From: Candidatus Aminicenantes bacterium UBA2190
GTDB taxonomy: Bacteria; Acidobacteriota; Aminicenantia; UBA2199
Assembly (NCBI GenBank): GCA_002335385.1
Contig: DCVK01000006.1
Location: 1-53,579, forward strand
Reading direction: 5' to 3'
DNA length: 53,579 nt
The notes under the pieces were generated by a model that had not been told where the DNA came from, searched no databases, and saw nothing but the letters and a program-made list of their open reading frames with translations. A program made the position numbers and the translations under genes. Of this stretch, positions 38,753 to 47,535 are shown piece after piece (positions within the stretch are counted from its first letter, which is position 1; each line of letters opens with the position of its first letter).

Positions 38753-40231
38753 ATGAGTTTCAGCACGCCGTCCTTTCTTTTTCTGTTCCTGCCGCCCGTG
38801 CTGCTGGCCGCCCTGTTCCTGAAAAGGAAAACCCAGAATCTATTCCTCCTCCTGGCCAGCCTGGTGTTCTACGCCTGGGGCGAGGGCGGGTTCGTGCTGC
38901 TGCTCCTGGCCTCGGCGCTGCTCAACCATCTCCTGGGACTGGCGATCGGCAGGGCGGCGCCGCCGCGAAAAAGAAGGATGCTGCTGCTGGCCGCCCTGGG
39001 ATTCAATCTTTCCCTGCTGGCTGTCTTCAAGTACGCCGGCTTCATCCTTTCCAGCCTCGGAGTCCAGGCGGGCAGGGACGGCGGCGCCTTTTTTCTGCAC
39101 CAGCCGCTGGGCATCTCCTTCTTCACCTTCATGGCCATGGCCTATCTGGTCGAAGTATACAACCGCGCCATCCCCGCCGAGAGGAATTTCCTGCACACCG
39201 CCCTGTTCATCTGCTTCTTCCCGACCGTGCTGGCCGGTCCGCTCAACCGCTATTCCCTCCTCGGGCGGCAGATGAGCGAACGGCAGGCCACACCGGAGCT
39301 CCTCGGCGAGGGCATTCGCCGCTTCATCATCGGCCTGGGAAAGAAAGTGCTGCTGGCCGACACCCTGGGCCGGGTCGTTGACGCGGTCTTCGCCGTCCCG
39401 GCGACGGGCTTGACGGCGTCCCTGGCCTGGCTGGGGGCGCTGCTCTACACGCTGCAGATCTTCCTTGACTTCGCGGGCTATTCCGACATGGCCATCGGCC
39501 TGGGGCGCATGTTCGGCTTCCGCTTCGCCGAGAATTTCAATTACCCCTACATCTCCCGCTCCATCACCGAATTCTGGACCCGCTGGCATATCTCCCTCTC
39601 CAGCTGGCTGCGCGATTTCATCTTCCTGCCCGGCGCCTATGCCATCTCGCGGCGCATCCCCGGCGAACGCTGGCTGGGTGTCCGCGTCGACGCCTGGTGT
39701 TACTACCCGGCCATGATGCTGACCATGCTGCTCTGCGGCCTCTGGCACGGCGCCGCCTGGACCTTCGTCGCCTGGGGCGCCTACCATGGCGTCCTCATCG
39801 TGCTGGAGCGCCAGGCGCTGAAGAAGTTCCTGCGGCGCTCGTGGCCGCCGCTGCAGGCCGCCTATGCGCTGCTGGCGGTCTGCCTCGGCTGGGTGCTGTT
39901 CCGCGCCGGCAGTTTCACCCAGGCCGCCGGCTTCTGGCGCGCCATGTTCGGCTTCGCCGACGGCGACGGCATGGAGTACTACCCCGCGCTGTACCTGGAC
40001 AACGTGACGCTGCTGGCGCTGGCCGTCGCGGTCCTGCTGGCCACGCCCGCCGGCCGCGCCCTGCCGGCCGCCGCCGCCCGCCTCATCCAGGGCGCCGATG
40101 CGCGGCGCCGTGACTGGCTGAGCGCGGGCTTCCAGCTCATCACCGCCATCCTGCTGACCGTCGTGCTGCTGGCCAGCGCCATGCGCCTGGCCGTCTCCAC
40201 CTACAACCCGTTCATCTATTTCAGGTTCTGA
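38753..40231 (+). CDS. MBOAT-family O-acyltransferase (AlgI/DltB-like)
   Basis: 492 residues, about eleven membrane helices. The start at 38753 is chosen because it gives the typical N-terminus (MSFSTPSFLFLFLPPV) and follows the promoter; the open frame extends to 38231 only as a shadow of the previous gene. Signatures: NLFLLLASLVFYAWGE, FPTVLAGPLNRY, LDFAGYSDMAIGLGRMFGF, FWTRWHISLSSWLRDF and the catalytic His in LCGLWHGAAW near 331. It imports acyl groups (usually acetyl) across the membrane for transfer to exported polysaccharide. Partner is the AlgX/AlgJ-like protein 2 nt downstream. Confidence 0.93.
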   Translation: MSFSTPSFLFLFLPPVLLAALFLKRKTQNLFLLLASLVFYAWGEGGFVLLLLASALLNHLLGLAIGRAAPPRKRRMLLLAALGFNLSLLAVFKYAGFILSSLGVQAGRDGGAFFLHQPLGISFFTFMAMAYLVEVYNRAIPAERNFLHTALFICFFPTVLAGPLNRYSLLGRQMSERQATPELLGEGIRRFIIGLGKKVLLADTLGRVVDAVFAVPATGLTASLAWLGALLYTLQIFLDFAGYSDMAIGLGRMFGFRFAENFNYPYISRSITEFWTRWHISLSSWLRDFIFLPGAYAISRRIPGERWLGVRVDAWCYYPAMMLTMLLCGLWHGAAWTFVAWGAYHGVLIVLERQALKKFLRRSWPPLQAAYALLAVCLGWVLFRAGSFTQAAGFWRAMFGFADGDGMEYYPALYLDNVTLLALAVAVLLATPAGRALPAAAARLIQGADARRRDWLSAGFQLITAILLTVVLLASAMRLAVSTYNPFIYFRF

Positions 40232-40233
40232 TC

Positions 40234-41442
40234 ATGCCGGGCGAAACGAAAGGGGTGAACGGGAGGCGGCGGGGGGTGCTGCCGCTCCTGTTCCATTTCA
40301 GGGAAAACGGCGGCTTGCCGCTGCTGTTCATCCTGCTGATCTTCCTGCCCCTGGCCGACATGTTCCTGCACATCGGCCGCGAGGTGCCGATCTGGGAAAA
40401 AAGGAAGCTCGCGGCCCGGCCGCGATTCGAATGGCAAAAGCCCTGGGACTACCTGCGCGGCTGCGAGAATTTTTTCAGCGACCATTTCGGCTTCCGCTCC
40501 TGGCTGGTGCAGCGCCATAACCTGCTCACGGTGCGCTGCTTCGGCGCCTCGCCCACCGACAAGGTCGTCATCGGGCGGCAGGGCTGGTTGTTCATGGCCA
40601 GGGAATCGGAGCAGCGCAACGAAATGGACTACTTCCGCCGGCGGCGGCCGTTCACGCCGGCGGAGCTGGGCCATTGGCGGCTGATGCTGCGCCAGCGCCG
40701 GCAATGGCTGGAGGAGCGCGGCGTGGTCTATCTGTTCCTCGTCGTCCCCAACAAGAGTACCGTCTATCCCGAGTTCCTGCCGGCCCATATCCGGCGCCCG
40801 GACGGGCAGAGCCGCCTGGACCAGCTGCTGGCCGAGCTCGGCAAGGAGAAGGATTTCCCGGTTATCGACCTGAGGGAGAAATTTCTCGCGGCCAAGGGCG
40901 GGCAGCGCCTCTACAGCAAGACCGATTCCCACTGGAACGACCTGGGGGCCTATATCGCGTTCGCGGAGATCATGGAGCGCCTGAGCGCCCGCTTTCCGGA
41001 CCTGCGCCGGCCTTCCCCGGACCAGTATGCCGTCCGCCGCAGCGGCCGGGCCGGCGGCGATCTGGCCCAGATGCTCGGCCTGCAGAAAAGGCATTACCGC
41101 GAGCAGGCGATCCGCCTGCAGCCCAACGCTGCGGTCGAGGTCCGCAGCGTCCAGTCCCGGAAGGTCATCGCCCCCTACATCCGGGTCTCGATCAGCGAAT
41201 CCCCGGCGGCCGGGCTGCCGACCCTGCTGCTGGTCCACGACTCCTTCGCTCACCAGCTGAAGCCGTTCCTCGGCCAGCGCTTCCGCCGCGTCGTCTATGT
41301 CTGGGACTGGGGGCTGCATTTCTTCAAGGATCTGATCGAGCGGGAGAAGCCGGCCGTGGTCATCGACGAGATCGCGGAACGGATGCTCTGCGACCTGAAA
41401 CTGGAAAATCCGCCCGAACTGAACCGTCCGGCCGCACCCTGA
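40234..41442 (+). CDS. AlgX/AlgJ-like SGNH-fold O-acetyltransferase partner
   Basis: 402 residues, one N-terminal membrane helix (about 28-46), rest periplasmic. The ALGX/DHHW family features are FSDHFGFRSWLV, GWLFM, and the catalytic DxH in SKTDSHWND (near 229-236) with a Ser in LLVHDSFAHQL near 336, giving a plausible Ser-His-Asp set. It follows the MBOAT gene by 2 nt, the standard pairing in which the membrane protein delivers acetyl groups and this protein places them on the polysaccharide. The polymer itself is unknown; no alginate or cellulose synthase lies in the window. Confidence 0.88.
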   Translation: MPGETKGVNGRRRGVLPLLFHFRENGGLPLLFILLIFLPLADMFLHIGREVPIWEKRKLAARPRFEWQKPWDYLRGCENFFSDHFGFRSWLVQRHNLLTVRCFGASPTDKVVIGRQGWLFMARESEQRNEMDYFRRRRPFTPAELGHWRLMLRQRRQWLEERGVVYLFLVVPNKSTVYPEFLPAHIRRPDGQSRLDQLLAELGKEKDFPVIDLREKFLAAKGGQRLYSKTDSHWNDLGAYIAFAEIMERLSARFPDLRRPSPDQYAVRRSGRAGGDLAQMLGLQKRHYREQAIRLQPNAAVEVRSVQSRKVIAPYIRVSISESPAAGLPTLLLVHDSFAHQLKPFLGQRFRRVVYVWDWGLHFFKDLIEREKPAVVIDEIAERMLCDLKLENPPELNRPAAP

Positions 41443-41470
41443 GCCCGGCGCCCGCCGCCGCTTGCGCGGC

Positions 41471-44026
41471 TCAGTCGACGGTGATCGACTTGGAAACGTT
41501 CTTGGGCACGTCGGGATGGACGCCGTGGTTCTCGATGCGGGCGCGGTTGAGGTACTTCATCTTGGCCACCGACATTTTCAGCGCCAGCAGTTGCAGCACC
41601 ACCGCCGCCTGGAAAACGAAGTAATTGCGGTCGCCGCTGGCGGGGACCTTGATGTACCTGCAGAAATAGTTCTGCAAGCCGGCCGGTTTTCCCTCCAGCG
41701 CCCTGGCCAGGTCGGCGTTCTCCTCGGCGATCAGCACCACGTCGGCGCCGCGGATCTTGTGCGTGTGGATCTGCGAGATGGTGATGCGGATGTCGCGTTC
41801 AGCGGGCGGACAGACGAAGATCAGCGGATAGTTGGAGAAGTATTTCTCGGCATTGACCTGGGCATGAAATCGGCGGCCCAATTCCTGTTCGCGGCCCGCC
41901 GTGCCACCGGCAGCCTCGCCGCGCTCCACGATCTCGGCGGGCATGTCGCTGAACTTGAAATCACGGACGCGGTTGAGGAAGCGTTCGGCGATCCGGTCGC
42001 CGCCAGGCGCCGAACGGCCGGTGCCGGCGATCAGGCCGCGGCAGAACTCCGCCATGTCGGCGAGCAGGCTCTCCATATCCATGAAGGAGTACAGGGTGTT
42101 CTTGCCCAGGATGGTGTTCGGCCCGTGCTTGAACTCGGCCGCGTCGTAGCCCTCGGCGTGGTTCAGCACCACTTCGCGGATCTTCAGCGCCCCCTCGCGG
42201 GCCAGCCCGATCAGCGAGGTCCCCAGGATATGCAGCGAAGGCTTGAGGAAGAATTGCAGCATGACCGCGGTCACGTCCTCCTCGCAGGTCTGCAGCGTGT
42301 ATTCCACGAGGTGGCGGATGCTCTCCAGCTTCTGCGCCGCCGGCGGCGCCTTCGGGTCCAGACCGGCGGCCAGCAGGAAGAAAAGGGCCAGCTGGGCGCT
42401 GAACGACTTGGTGGCCGCCACGGCGATTTCCGGGCCGCAGAGCAGTGGCAGGAAAAAATCGGCCTTTTCCTGGGGAATGGTGGAATTTTCGTTGTTGACC
42501 ACGGCAATGATGCGGACATCATTGCGGAATTTTTCCCGGGCCTGGTTGAGGATGTCGACCAGGTCCTTGGTCTCTCCCGACTGGGTGATGGCCACCAGCA
42601 CGTCGCCGGGCCGCAGGCTGTTCATGAAGACGGAACGGAACAGGTCGGGATTGCAGGGAACGATGGCCAGGGAGGTCAGGTTGTTGAAGAAGTAGCCGGC
42701 GATCAGGGCGGCGTGGTAGGAGGTGCCGGAGCCGATGAAGAATACCCGGCCGCCGCTCAGAAAACTTTCACGGAACAGGGCCACCGCCTTGTCCTTGAAG
42801 CGGATGACCTTGCGCTTTTTTTTCCAGATGACGATCAGGTCGAGGGTGAACAGGGCGAGGTCGTGCTCCTCCCCGAACTCGCGCAGTTCGCGCAGCAGCT
42901 GGGCCTCGTCGGAAGAAAAGAACGCCGGCGCCTCGCTCGCCTGCGCCAGCGAGCGCAGGGCGCCGATCTGGCGGGCGATGGCGCTGAACGCCGCTCCGGA
43001 GCTGATGCGCAGGAACGCCTCCTGCAGCTGGCGGCGGTCGAATATGGCGTAGAGCTTGAGCAGCTCGCAGACGATCTCCTTGCAGTCGCACACGCAGCCC
43101 TCGAACACGGAAAAATACGGCGCCTCCCATTCCTGGGCGAAATAATACCGGCGCATCACGTCCAGGTTGGCGGAAGTGGAGGCGATCTCCTGCTCCATGA
43201 AGAAATGGTACTTGGGCTGCAGGGCGATGTCGGCGATGTTCAGCTTCGAGCGCTTCAAGCCCGGCACGCTGCGGCGGCCGTCGTCGAGGGAGAAAACGAA
43301 ATATTCGCCGGCGGTGAAATAGATCCCCTGCCCTTCGACCAGCGGGATCAGGAAGCGCGTCTTGGCCAGCACCGAGGTGAGGTCGGAGGAGACGAGGATA
43401 AAGTCGCCGTCCTCGTCGCTGCCCTTGCCGGCATAGAGGGACGAGCCGGCCTTCACCGCGAAGACGCCCTCGATGTCCGGGGCGGTGACGCAGGCCGCGT
43501 AGGAGCCGACGGCCTTCCGGTTGGCGCGCAGGATGGCCTGCAGCAGGTCGTCGACGCGGCCGGCCGCCGTGTGCCGCCGGCGCAGCGCCAGCTGCTCGTG
43601 GTAGAAATGCTCCACCAGGTGCACCAGCATCTCCCCGTCGTTGTCCGAGACGATGCGGTGGCGCGCGTCGGCGAGGAATTCCTTCAGGCTGTCGCTATTG
43701 GAAATGTTGCCGTTGTGGGCCCCCACCAGGCGCGTGCGGCAGCTCACCTCGTGGGGCTGGGCGTTCTCGTCGGTCACCGCGCCGTAGGTGGCCCAGCGCA
43801 CCTGGCCGATGAACCTGCAGCCGCTCAGCTTCTCCAGGTCGAGCTCATGGATGACCCGCGAGGGCGAACCCACCTTTTTTTTCAGGGTGACGGCGCCGTC
43901 CCTCCTGAAAAAAGCGCCGCCGGTCGAGTCGTAGCCGCGGTACTCCAGTTTTTTCAGCAGGAACGATCCGACCTGGCCCAGCCGCTCGCTGTGCTTTCCG
44001 TAGACGATGCCCACCACGCCGCACAT
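41471..44026 (-). CDS. glmS: Glutamine--fructose-6-phosphate aminotransferase, enlarged form
   Basis: Makes glucosamine-6-phosphate, the entry to UDP-GlcNAc and cell wall synthesis. 851 residues against about 610 usually. Class II glutaminase domain begins MCGVVGIVYG (catalytic Cys2) with YRGYDSTG, RWATYG and HNGNISN; then FMEQEIAST opens the isomerase part; SIS1 has GSGTSYHAA near 429 and SQSGETKD; SIS2 has LAREGALKIREVVLNHAEGYDAAEFKHGP near 600; the C-terminus ends PKNVSKSITVD as in GlmS. Two extra segments of about 100 residues lie between residue 290 and 425 and between 640 and 760. Lies 45 nt behind the CorA-like gene; no glmS ribozyme leader is visible. Confidence 0.9.
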   Translation of the reverse strand: MCGVVGIVYGKHSERLGQVGSFLLKKLEYRGYDSTGGAFFRRDGAVTLKKKVGSPSRVIHELDLEKLSGCRFIGQVRWATYGAVTDENAQPHEVSCRTRLVGAHNGNISNSDSLKEFLADARHRIVSDNDGEMLVHLVEHFYHEQLALRRRHTAAGRVDDLLQAILRANRKAVGSYAACVTAPDIEGVFAVKAGSSLYAGKGSDEDGDFILVSSDLTSVLAKTRFLIPLVEGQGIYFTAGEYFVFSLDDGRRSVPGLKRSKLNIADIALQPKYHFFMEQEIASTSANLDVMRRYYFAQEWEAPYFSVFEGCVCDCKEIVCELLKLYAIFDRRQLQEAFLRISSGAAFSAIARQIGALRSLAQASEAPAFFSSDEAQLLRELREFGEEHDLALFTLDLIVIWKKKRKVIRFKDKAVALFRESFLSGGRVFFIGSGTSYHAALIAGYFFNNLTSLAIVPCNPDLFRSVFMNSLRPGDVLVAITQSGETKDLVDILNQAREKFRNDVRIIAVVNNENSTIPQEKADFFLPLLCGPEIAVAATKSFSAQLALFFLLAAGLDPKAPPAAQKLESIRHLVEYTLQTCEEDVTAVMLQFFLKPSLHILGTSLIGLAREGALKIREVVLNHAEGYDAAEFKHGPNTILGKNTLYSFMDMESLLADMAEFCRGLIAGTGRSAPGGDRIAERFLNRVRDFKFSDMPAEIVERGEAAGGTAGREQELGRRFHAQVNAEKYFSNYPLIFVCPPAERDIRITISQIHTHKIRGADVVLIAEENADLARALEGKPAGLQNYFCRYIKVPASGDRNYFVFQAAVVLQLLALKMSVAKMKYLNRARIENHGVHPDVPKNVSKSITVD

Positions 44027-44070
44027 GGTCTCTTCCCGCCGGGATCAGCCGCCGCCGCGCCGGCTGGCGG

Positions 44071-44988
44071 CTACCATTTCTTGCGCTTCCAGAAGAACAG
44101 GAAGCCGATGGCGGACAACAGGGCCAGGCCCAGTACAAACCAGAAGGATAGCGGATGGTCGTGCATCAGGGGCAGATTGACGTTCATCGAAAAGATGCTG
44201 ACCACCAGGGTCGGCATCATGATGGTGATGGTGATGATGTTCAGCGTTTTCATCAGCACGTTCAGGTTGTTGCCCACGATCCCGGCCCGGGCATCCATCA
44301 GGCTGGAGAGGATGTTGGAATAGATCTCCGCCTGCTTGAAGCACTGGTTGTTCTCGATGAAGATGTCGTCGAGGAACTCCTGGGTGTCGCCGTCGATGCC
44401 GATCTTGCCGGCATTGTTCCTGATCTTCTCGATGACCATGGTGTTGGAGTTGATGGCGTTGAGGTAATAGACCAGGCTCTTCTCCAGGATGAAGAGATTG
44501 AGCAGGTACTTGTTCTCCATGGAGGCGTTGATCTTCTGCTCCAGGGCGTCGGACAGCATGTTGATGATCTTCAGGTGCTCCACGAAGTGGAAGATCGAGC
44601 GGTAGAGCAGCGACAGCATCACCTTGGGCAGCGACAGGCCGCGCACGAACGGCTTGCCCTCGAACAGCGGGATGTCCTCGGCCAGGAGGATGACCAGCTT
44701 GTCCTTGAACAGGAACAGGCCCAGGGAGGATACGCGGAACAGGAAATTGTCGCAGGCGGCGTAATTCTTCGGCCGCTTGTAGATCAGGGCGACGTGCTCC
44801 GGCTCGAATTCCAGCCGCGAGAGCTCGTCGGGATCGAGCGAGGAATTCATCGTGTGCTCGTCCAGCTTCAGCTCTTCGACCAGGAATTTTTTTTCGGCAT
44901 CGTTGGGATTTACGTAGACCAGGATCGGGCTTTGCTCGTTCTGGCTCTCCACGATCTTGCCGCCGGCCAGCTCGTACCTTCTCACCAT
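44071..44988 (-). CDS. CorA-family divalent cation transporter with altered GMN motif
   Basis: 305 residues. The start at 44988 is supported by GGAGGTGG six nt upstream; the frame stays open to 45018. The cytoplasmic domain is followed by long helices (KVMLSLLYRSIFHFVEHLKIINMLSDALEQKI...) and two C-terminal membrane helices, ending in the basic tail KRKKW as in CorA. The signature between the helices, normally GMN, reads SMN (VSIFSMNVNLP). In CorA the Gly-Met-Asn ring forms the selectivity filter, so ion choice may differ. Promoter at 45066-45094; probably co-transcribed with glmS. Confidence 0.88.
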   Translation of the reverse strand: MVRRYELAGGKIVESQNEQSPILVYVNPNDAEKKFLVEELKLDEHTMNSSLDPDELSRLEFEPEHVALIYKRPKNYAACDNFLFRVSSLGLFLFKDKLVILLAEDIPLFEGKPFVRGLSLPKVMLSLLYRSIFHFVEHLKIINMLSDALEQKINASMENKYLLNLFILEKSLVYYLNAINSNTMVIEKIRNNAGKIGIDGDTQEFLDDIFIENNQCFKQAEIYSNILSSLMDARAGIVGNNLNVLMKTLNIITITIMMPTLVVSIFSMNVNLPLMHDHPLSFWFVLGLALLSAIGFLFFWKRKKW

Positions 44989-45065
44989 GCCGCCACCTCC
45001 CATGCCCGGAAAACGCATTGGATCACGACATCCGCTGCAACGGGGACACTGTCTTTCGGAGGTTC

Positions 45066-45094
45066 ATTATACCAGCATTGCAGCCGGCTGTCGA
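45066..45094 (-). promoter_or_regulatory. Promoter of the CorA-like gene and glmS
   Basis: Minus strand TCGACA (45094-45089), 17 bp, TATAAT (45071-45066), with TG before the -10 (TGGTATAAT). It lies 3 bp from the end of the upstream terminator. Confidence 0.8.
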
Positions 45095-45097
45095 GGC

Positions 45098-45125
45098 AAA
45101 AAAAAGGGCGGCGTCGCCGCCGCCC
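45098..45125 (-). terminator. Intrinsic terminator of the sigma factor/Spy-like operon
   Basis: In the minus-strand transcript, GGGCGGCG pairs perfectly with CGCCGCCC around a GCGA loop (45125-45106), followed by eight U (45105-45098). It begins 25 nt after the stop of the Spy-like gene: a textbook rho-independent terminator. Confidence 0.93.
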
Positions 45126-45149
45126 CGGGAAAGGAGAAAGAAGAAAGGG

Positions 45150-45773
45150 TTATTTCTTTTCTTCCGCGGCCTTCTGGCATCCGTCGTGCTTCGCCTCATG
45201 GCCATGGCCATGCTTCATGCCGCAGCCGGACTTGGCCTCCATCTTCTTGGCGCCCATCCTGCAGCCCTGGCCATGCATCATGGCGCCGCCCATGCCGCGG
45301 GTCATGCCGCAGCCCATTTCGCCGAGTTTGGCCTTCTGCTCGTCGGTCAGCAGCGCCCGCACCGCCAGGCGCTGTGCCAGGCACTTCTTCATCATGGCGG
45401 CCTTCATCTTGGCGGCCTCGTCGATCTTGGCCTCGACCTTCTTGAGGTCGACCGGGTCCTTCATCAGGCCCTGCATCTCGGCATGCAGCTTTTCCATGTC
45501 AGCCATGGCCGCGGCCATCAGCTTCTGGTGCTCGGCGTGCAGCTTCTCCAGCTTGCCCTTCTGCTCGTCGCTGAGGTTGGGGATCGCTTTCAGCATCATG
45601 CAGCCCTGGCCCATGGCGCAGTCATGGCCCATCATCTTTTTCTGTTCGCCCTGCTTCTGGCAGCCGGCAGCGGCCTGCTTCTGGCAATCGGTCGCGGCCT
45701 GCAGCGGCGCGATCGCGATCATGGCGGCGAAAGCCGCCAGGACCAGCACGCGGAAGATCTTTTTGTTTGTCAT
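45150..45773 (-). CDS. Periplasmic Met/His/Cys-rich Spy/CpxP-like protein
   Basis: 207 residues with a Sec signal peptide (1-27, cleavage near LQAATD). The core (about 65-150) has the LTxxQ-type helical pattern of Spy/CpxP/ZraP proteins (IPNLSDEQKGKLEKLHAEHQKLM and ALLTDEQKAKLGEMG). On both sides lie metal-binding-type clusters: CQKQAAAGCQKQGEQKKMM, HDCAMGQGCMM, CGMTRGMGGAMMHGQGCRM and CGMKHGHGHEAKHDGC. This suggests binding of Cu, Zn or Ni in the periplasm. Last gene before a strong terminator; probably a target or part of the ECF sigma regulon encoded upstream. Confidence 0.85.
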   Translation of the reverse strand: MTNKKIFRVLVLAAFAAMIAIAPLQAATDCQKQAAAGCQKQGEQKKMMGHDCAMGQGCMMLKAIPNLSDEQKGKLEKLHAEHQKLMAAAMADMEKLHAEMQGLMKDPVDLKKVEAKIDEAAKMKAAMMKKCLAQRLAVRALLTDEQKAKLGEMGCGMTRGMGGAMMHGQGCRMGAKKMEAKSGCGMKHGHGHEAKHDGCQKAAEEKK

Positions 45774-45797
45774 CGGGTAAAACCTCCTTTATTAAGT

Positions 45798-46343
45798 TTA
45801 CCGTTTAGAAATTGCTTTTTTCCCCTCGTCCGCATTCCCGCATCCGGGAACAGCGGCGGCGGCCCCCGGCGGGCAGGCGGCTTCAGCCCCCAGGTTCGGG
45901 CAAAGTCCCCGCTCCAGGTATCCCTCGAACTTGTGCATCTGGGCCGGAGAGAAATGGCCCCTCATTTTCAGGGAATGGACGATGAATATTTTCTCGATCG
46001 CGGCCTGCAGGCGGGAAATATCGCTCAAGGCGGAATCCATCTCGGCCTGTGGCACCTCGCCTTCCTTGAGCAGGATGAACAATTGGCGGCGCTTCAGGCG
46101 CAGCTCATCCTGCAGCGGACGGATCTGCGCCAGGACCTGCTGGCGATCGCTTTCCATCTGCCGCACCTGCCTGGCGTTCAGACCGAGATGGCGTTTCATG
46201 GGGCTGGCATGCCAGCCGGACCGGGACGGGCCACTCCCGGCCGAGCGACCGGGAAGGATCTTCGGCCAGGCCCGGTGCAGCAGGAAGCCGATGTTGACGC
46301 CCAGGGAAATCACGAGCAGCAGGGGCAGGATCCAGCGCTTCAT
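45798..46343 (-). CDS. CnrX/Spy-like periplasmic metal-resistance sensor protein
   Basis: 181 residues, start at 46343 (MKRWILPLLLVISLGVNIGFLL) in an ATGA overlap with the anti-sigma gene; the longer open frame to 46721 is a shadow. N-terminal membrane helix (about 4-24), then a periplasmic four-helix hairpin region (LGLNARQVRQMESDRQQVLAQIRPLQDELRLKRRQLFILL) of the Metal_resist/CnrX type with Met and His in the second part (MRGHFSPAQMHKFEGYL). In the cnrYXH system of Cupriavidus a similar protein senses Ni/Co and controls the anti-sigma factor; here the order sigma, anti-sigma, sensor-like supports a comparable role (inferred). Confidence 0.8.
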   Translation of the reverse strand: MKRWILPLLLVISLGVNIGFLLHRAWPKILPGRSAGSGPSRSGWHASPMKRHLGLNARQVRQMESDRQQVLAQIRPLQDELRLKRRQLFILLKEGEVPQAEMDSALSDISRLQAAIEKIFIVHSLKMRGHFSPAQMHKFEGYLERGLCPNLGAEAACPPGAAAAVPGCGNADEGKKAISKR

Positions 46344-46840
46344 CGGATCTCCCCCTGCAGCAGGCGCTCGTAGACGGCGCCGAATGAATCGTCGGGCAGG
46401 TCGGCGAAGGCGCCGAGGTTCAGCGCCTGGCTGAACGCCGCGGCCCCGTTCCCCGGCGCGCTGCTTTCCAGCCGGGCGCCGAGGAAAAGCCCGAACAGGG
46501 CCGAAAAGAAGAAGACCAGGAGAGCGGCCGCGCGCAGCAGGGCCGGACGGACGAACGCGGCCGGAAAAGCGAAGATGCGGCCTCGGAGTGGAAAGGCCGA
46601 GCCGCCGCGCGAAGACGCGGCCGCGACTTGAGCCATCACCGCGGCTTGCAGGCCGGGACCGGGCTCGAGCGCAGGCGGCGCGGCGACCAGGCGCTGCAGC
46701 CAGGATTGCTCTTCCTGCCACTCGCGACAGGAGCCGCAGGCCTGAAGATGTTCATGCAGCTTCGCGCCCAGCGCCGGCGTCAACCGGCCGTCCAGGGCCA
46801 ACGAAATGCTTTTTCTCGCTTTTTGGCAACGCATTCTCAT
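46340..46840 (-). CDS. Zinc-finger (zf-HC2) transmembrane anti-sigma factor
   Basis: 166 residues. The N-terminal anti-sigma domain has the zinc motif HxxxCxxC (LHEHLQACGSCREW, about 28-41) with an upstream Cys5, then one membrane helix at about 103-122 (RAAALLVFFFSALFGLFLG) and a short periplasmic tail. It lies 40 nt downstream of the ECF sigma gene and overlaps the CnrX-like gene by 4 nt, so it is almost certainly the partner of that sigma factor, releasing it upon an envelope or metal signal. Confidence 0.88.
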   Translation of the reverse strand: MRMRCQKARKSISLALDGRLTPALGAKLHEHLQACGSCREWQEEQSWLQRLVAAPPALEPGPGLQAAVMAQVAAASSRGGSAFPLRGRIFAFPAAFVRPALLRAAALLVFFFSALFGLFLGARLESSAPGNGAAAFSQALNLGAFADLPDDSFGAVYERLLQGEIR

Positions 46841-46880
46841 GTCCTCCCCTTTAGACAGGGTGTTTTCGAAAAACTTGCGC

Positions 46881-47435
46881 TCACAACTCCCCCTTTTGTC
46901 TCAACGGGCGCAGGACGGCGGCCAGGTTCTGCCGCGCCCGGAACAAGAGCGACTCGACGGACGCCAGCGAGACGCCCATGGCCGCGGCGATCTCTTCATA
47001 GGACTTGTCCTCAAAGCTGGCCAGCGCCAGGGCGAGGCGCTGCCGCGGCGGCAGCGAGGCCATGGCTTTCCGCAGCCGGGCTTCGCGCTCGCAAGCGACC
47101 ATGCCGTCGGCTGCTTGCGGGTCCCCGGCTTCCAGTTCCCCGTTCAGGGAGACGGAGTCCGGCCGCGCTTTGGCCCTTTGGCGGTGATTCAGGCAGGCGT
47201 TGACCGCCACGCGGTAGAGCCAGGTGGAAAAGGCGGAATCGCCGCGGAAGCTGCGGGCGCTGCGCCAGGCCTTGAAAAAGATCTCCTGGGCCAACTCCTC
47301 GGCGTCCTGGCGGTCGCGGGAGAAGCGGTAAGCCAGCTGAAGCACCCGCGCCTGGTGGCGCCCGACCAGCTCGGCGAAGGCGTTCTGGTCCCCGGCGGTG
47401 GTCAGCGCGAGAAGATCCCGGTCGGTTTTTTCCAT
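46881..47435 (-). CDS. ECF-family RNA polymerase sigma factor
   Basis: 184 residues from ATG at 47435 (MEKTDRDLLALTTAGDQNAF); an in-frame TTG at 47483 is unlikely. Sigma region 2 is seen as FAELVGRHQARVLQLAYRFSRDRQDAEELAQEIFFKAWRSARSF and the -10 reading helix FSTWLYRVAVNACLNHRQR; region 4 is SLPPRQRLALALASFEDKSYEEIAAAMGVSLASVESLLFRARQNL. RpoE-like ECF with a membrane anti-sigma factor next in the operon. I could not identify a GGAAC-type self-promoter upstream with confidence. Confidence 0.93.
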   Translation of the reverse strand: MEKTDRDLLALTTAGDQNAFAELVGRHQARVLQLAYRFSRDRQDAEELAQEIFFKAWRSARSFRGDSAFSTWLYRVAVNACLNHRQRAKARPDSVSLNGELEAGDPQAADGMVACEREARLRKAMASLPPRQRLALALASFEDKSYEEIAAAMGVSLASVESLLFRARQNLAAVLRPLRQKGEL

Positions 47436-47535
47436 GCTACGGAATATCCCCCTTTCCCGGGGACGAAACAGTGCCAGGATCAAGCGTGTACTTCATAATC
47501 ATTAGACCGCCCGCGCGCGGATTGCTTGCGCCAAG

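Noticed and set aside
44027..44070. glmS ribozyme
   Set aside because: Only 44 nt separate glmS from the preceding gene and no ribozyme core is present.
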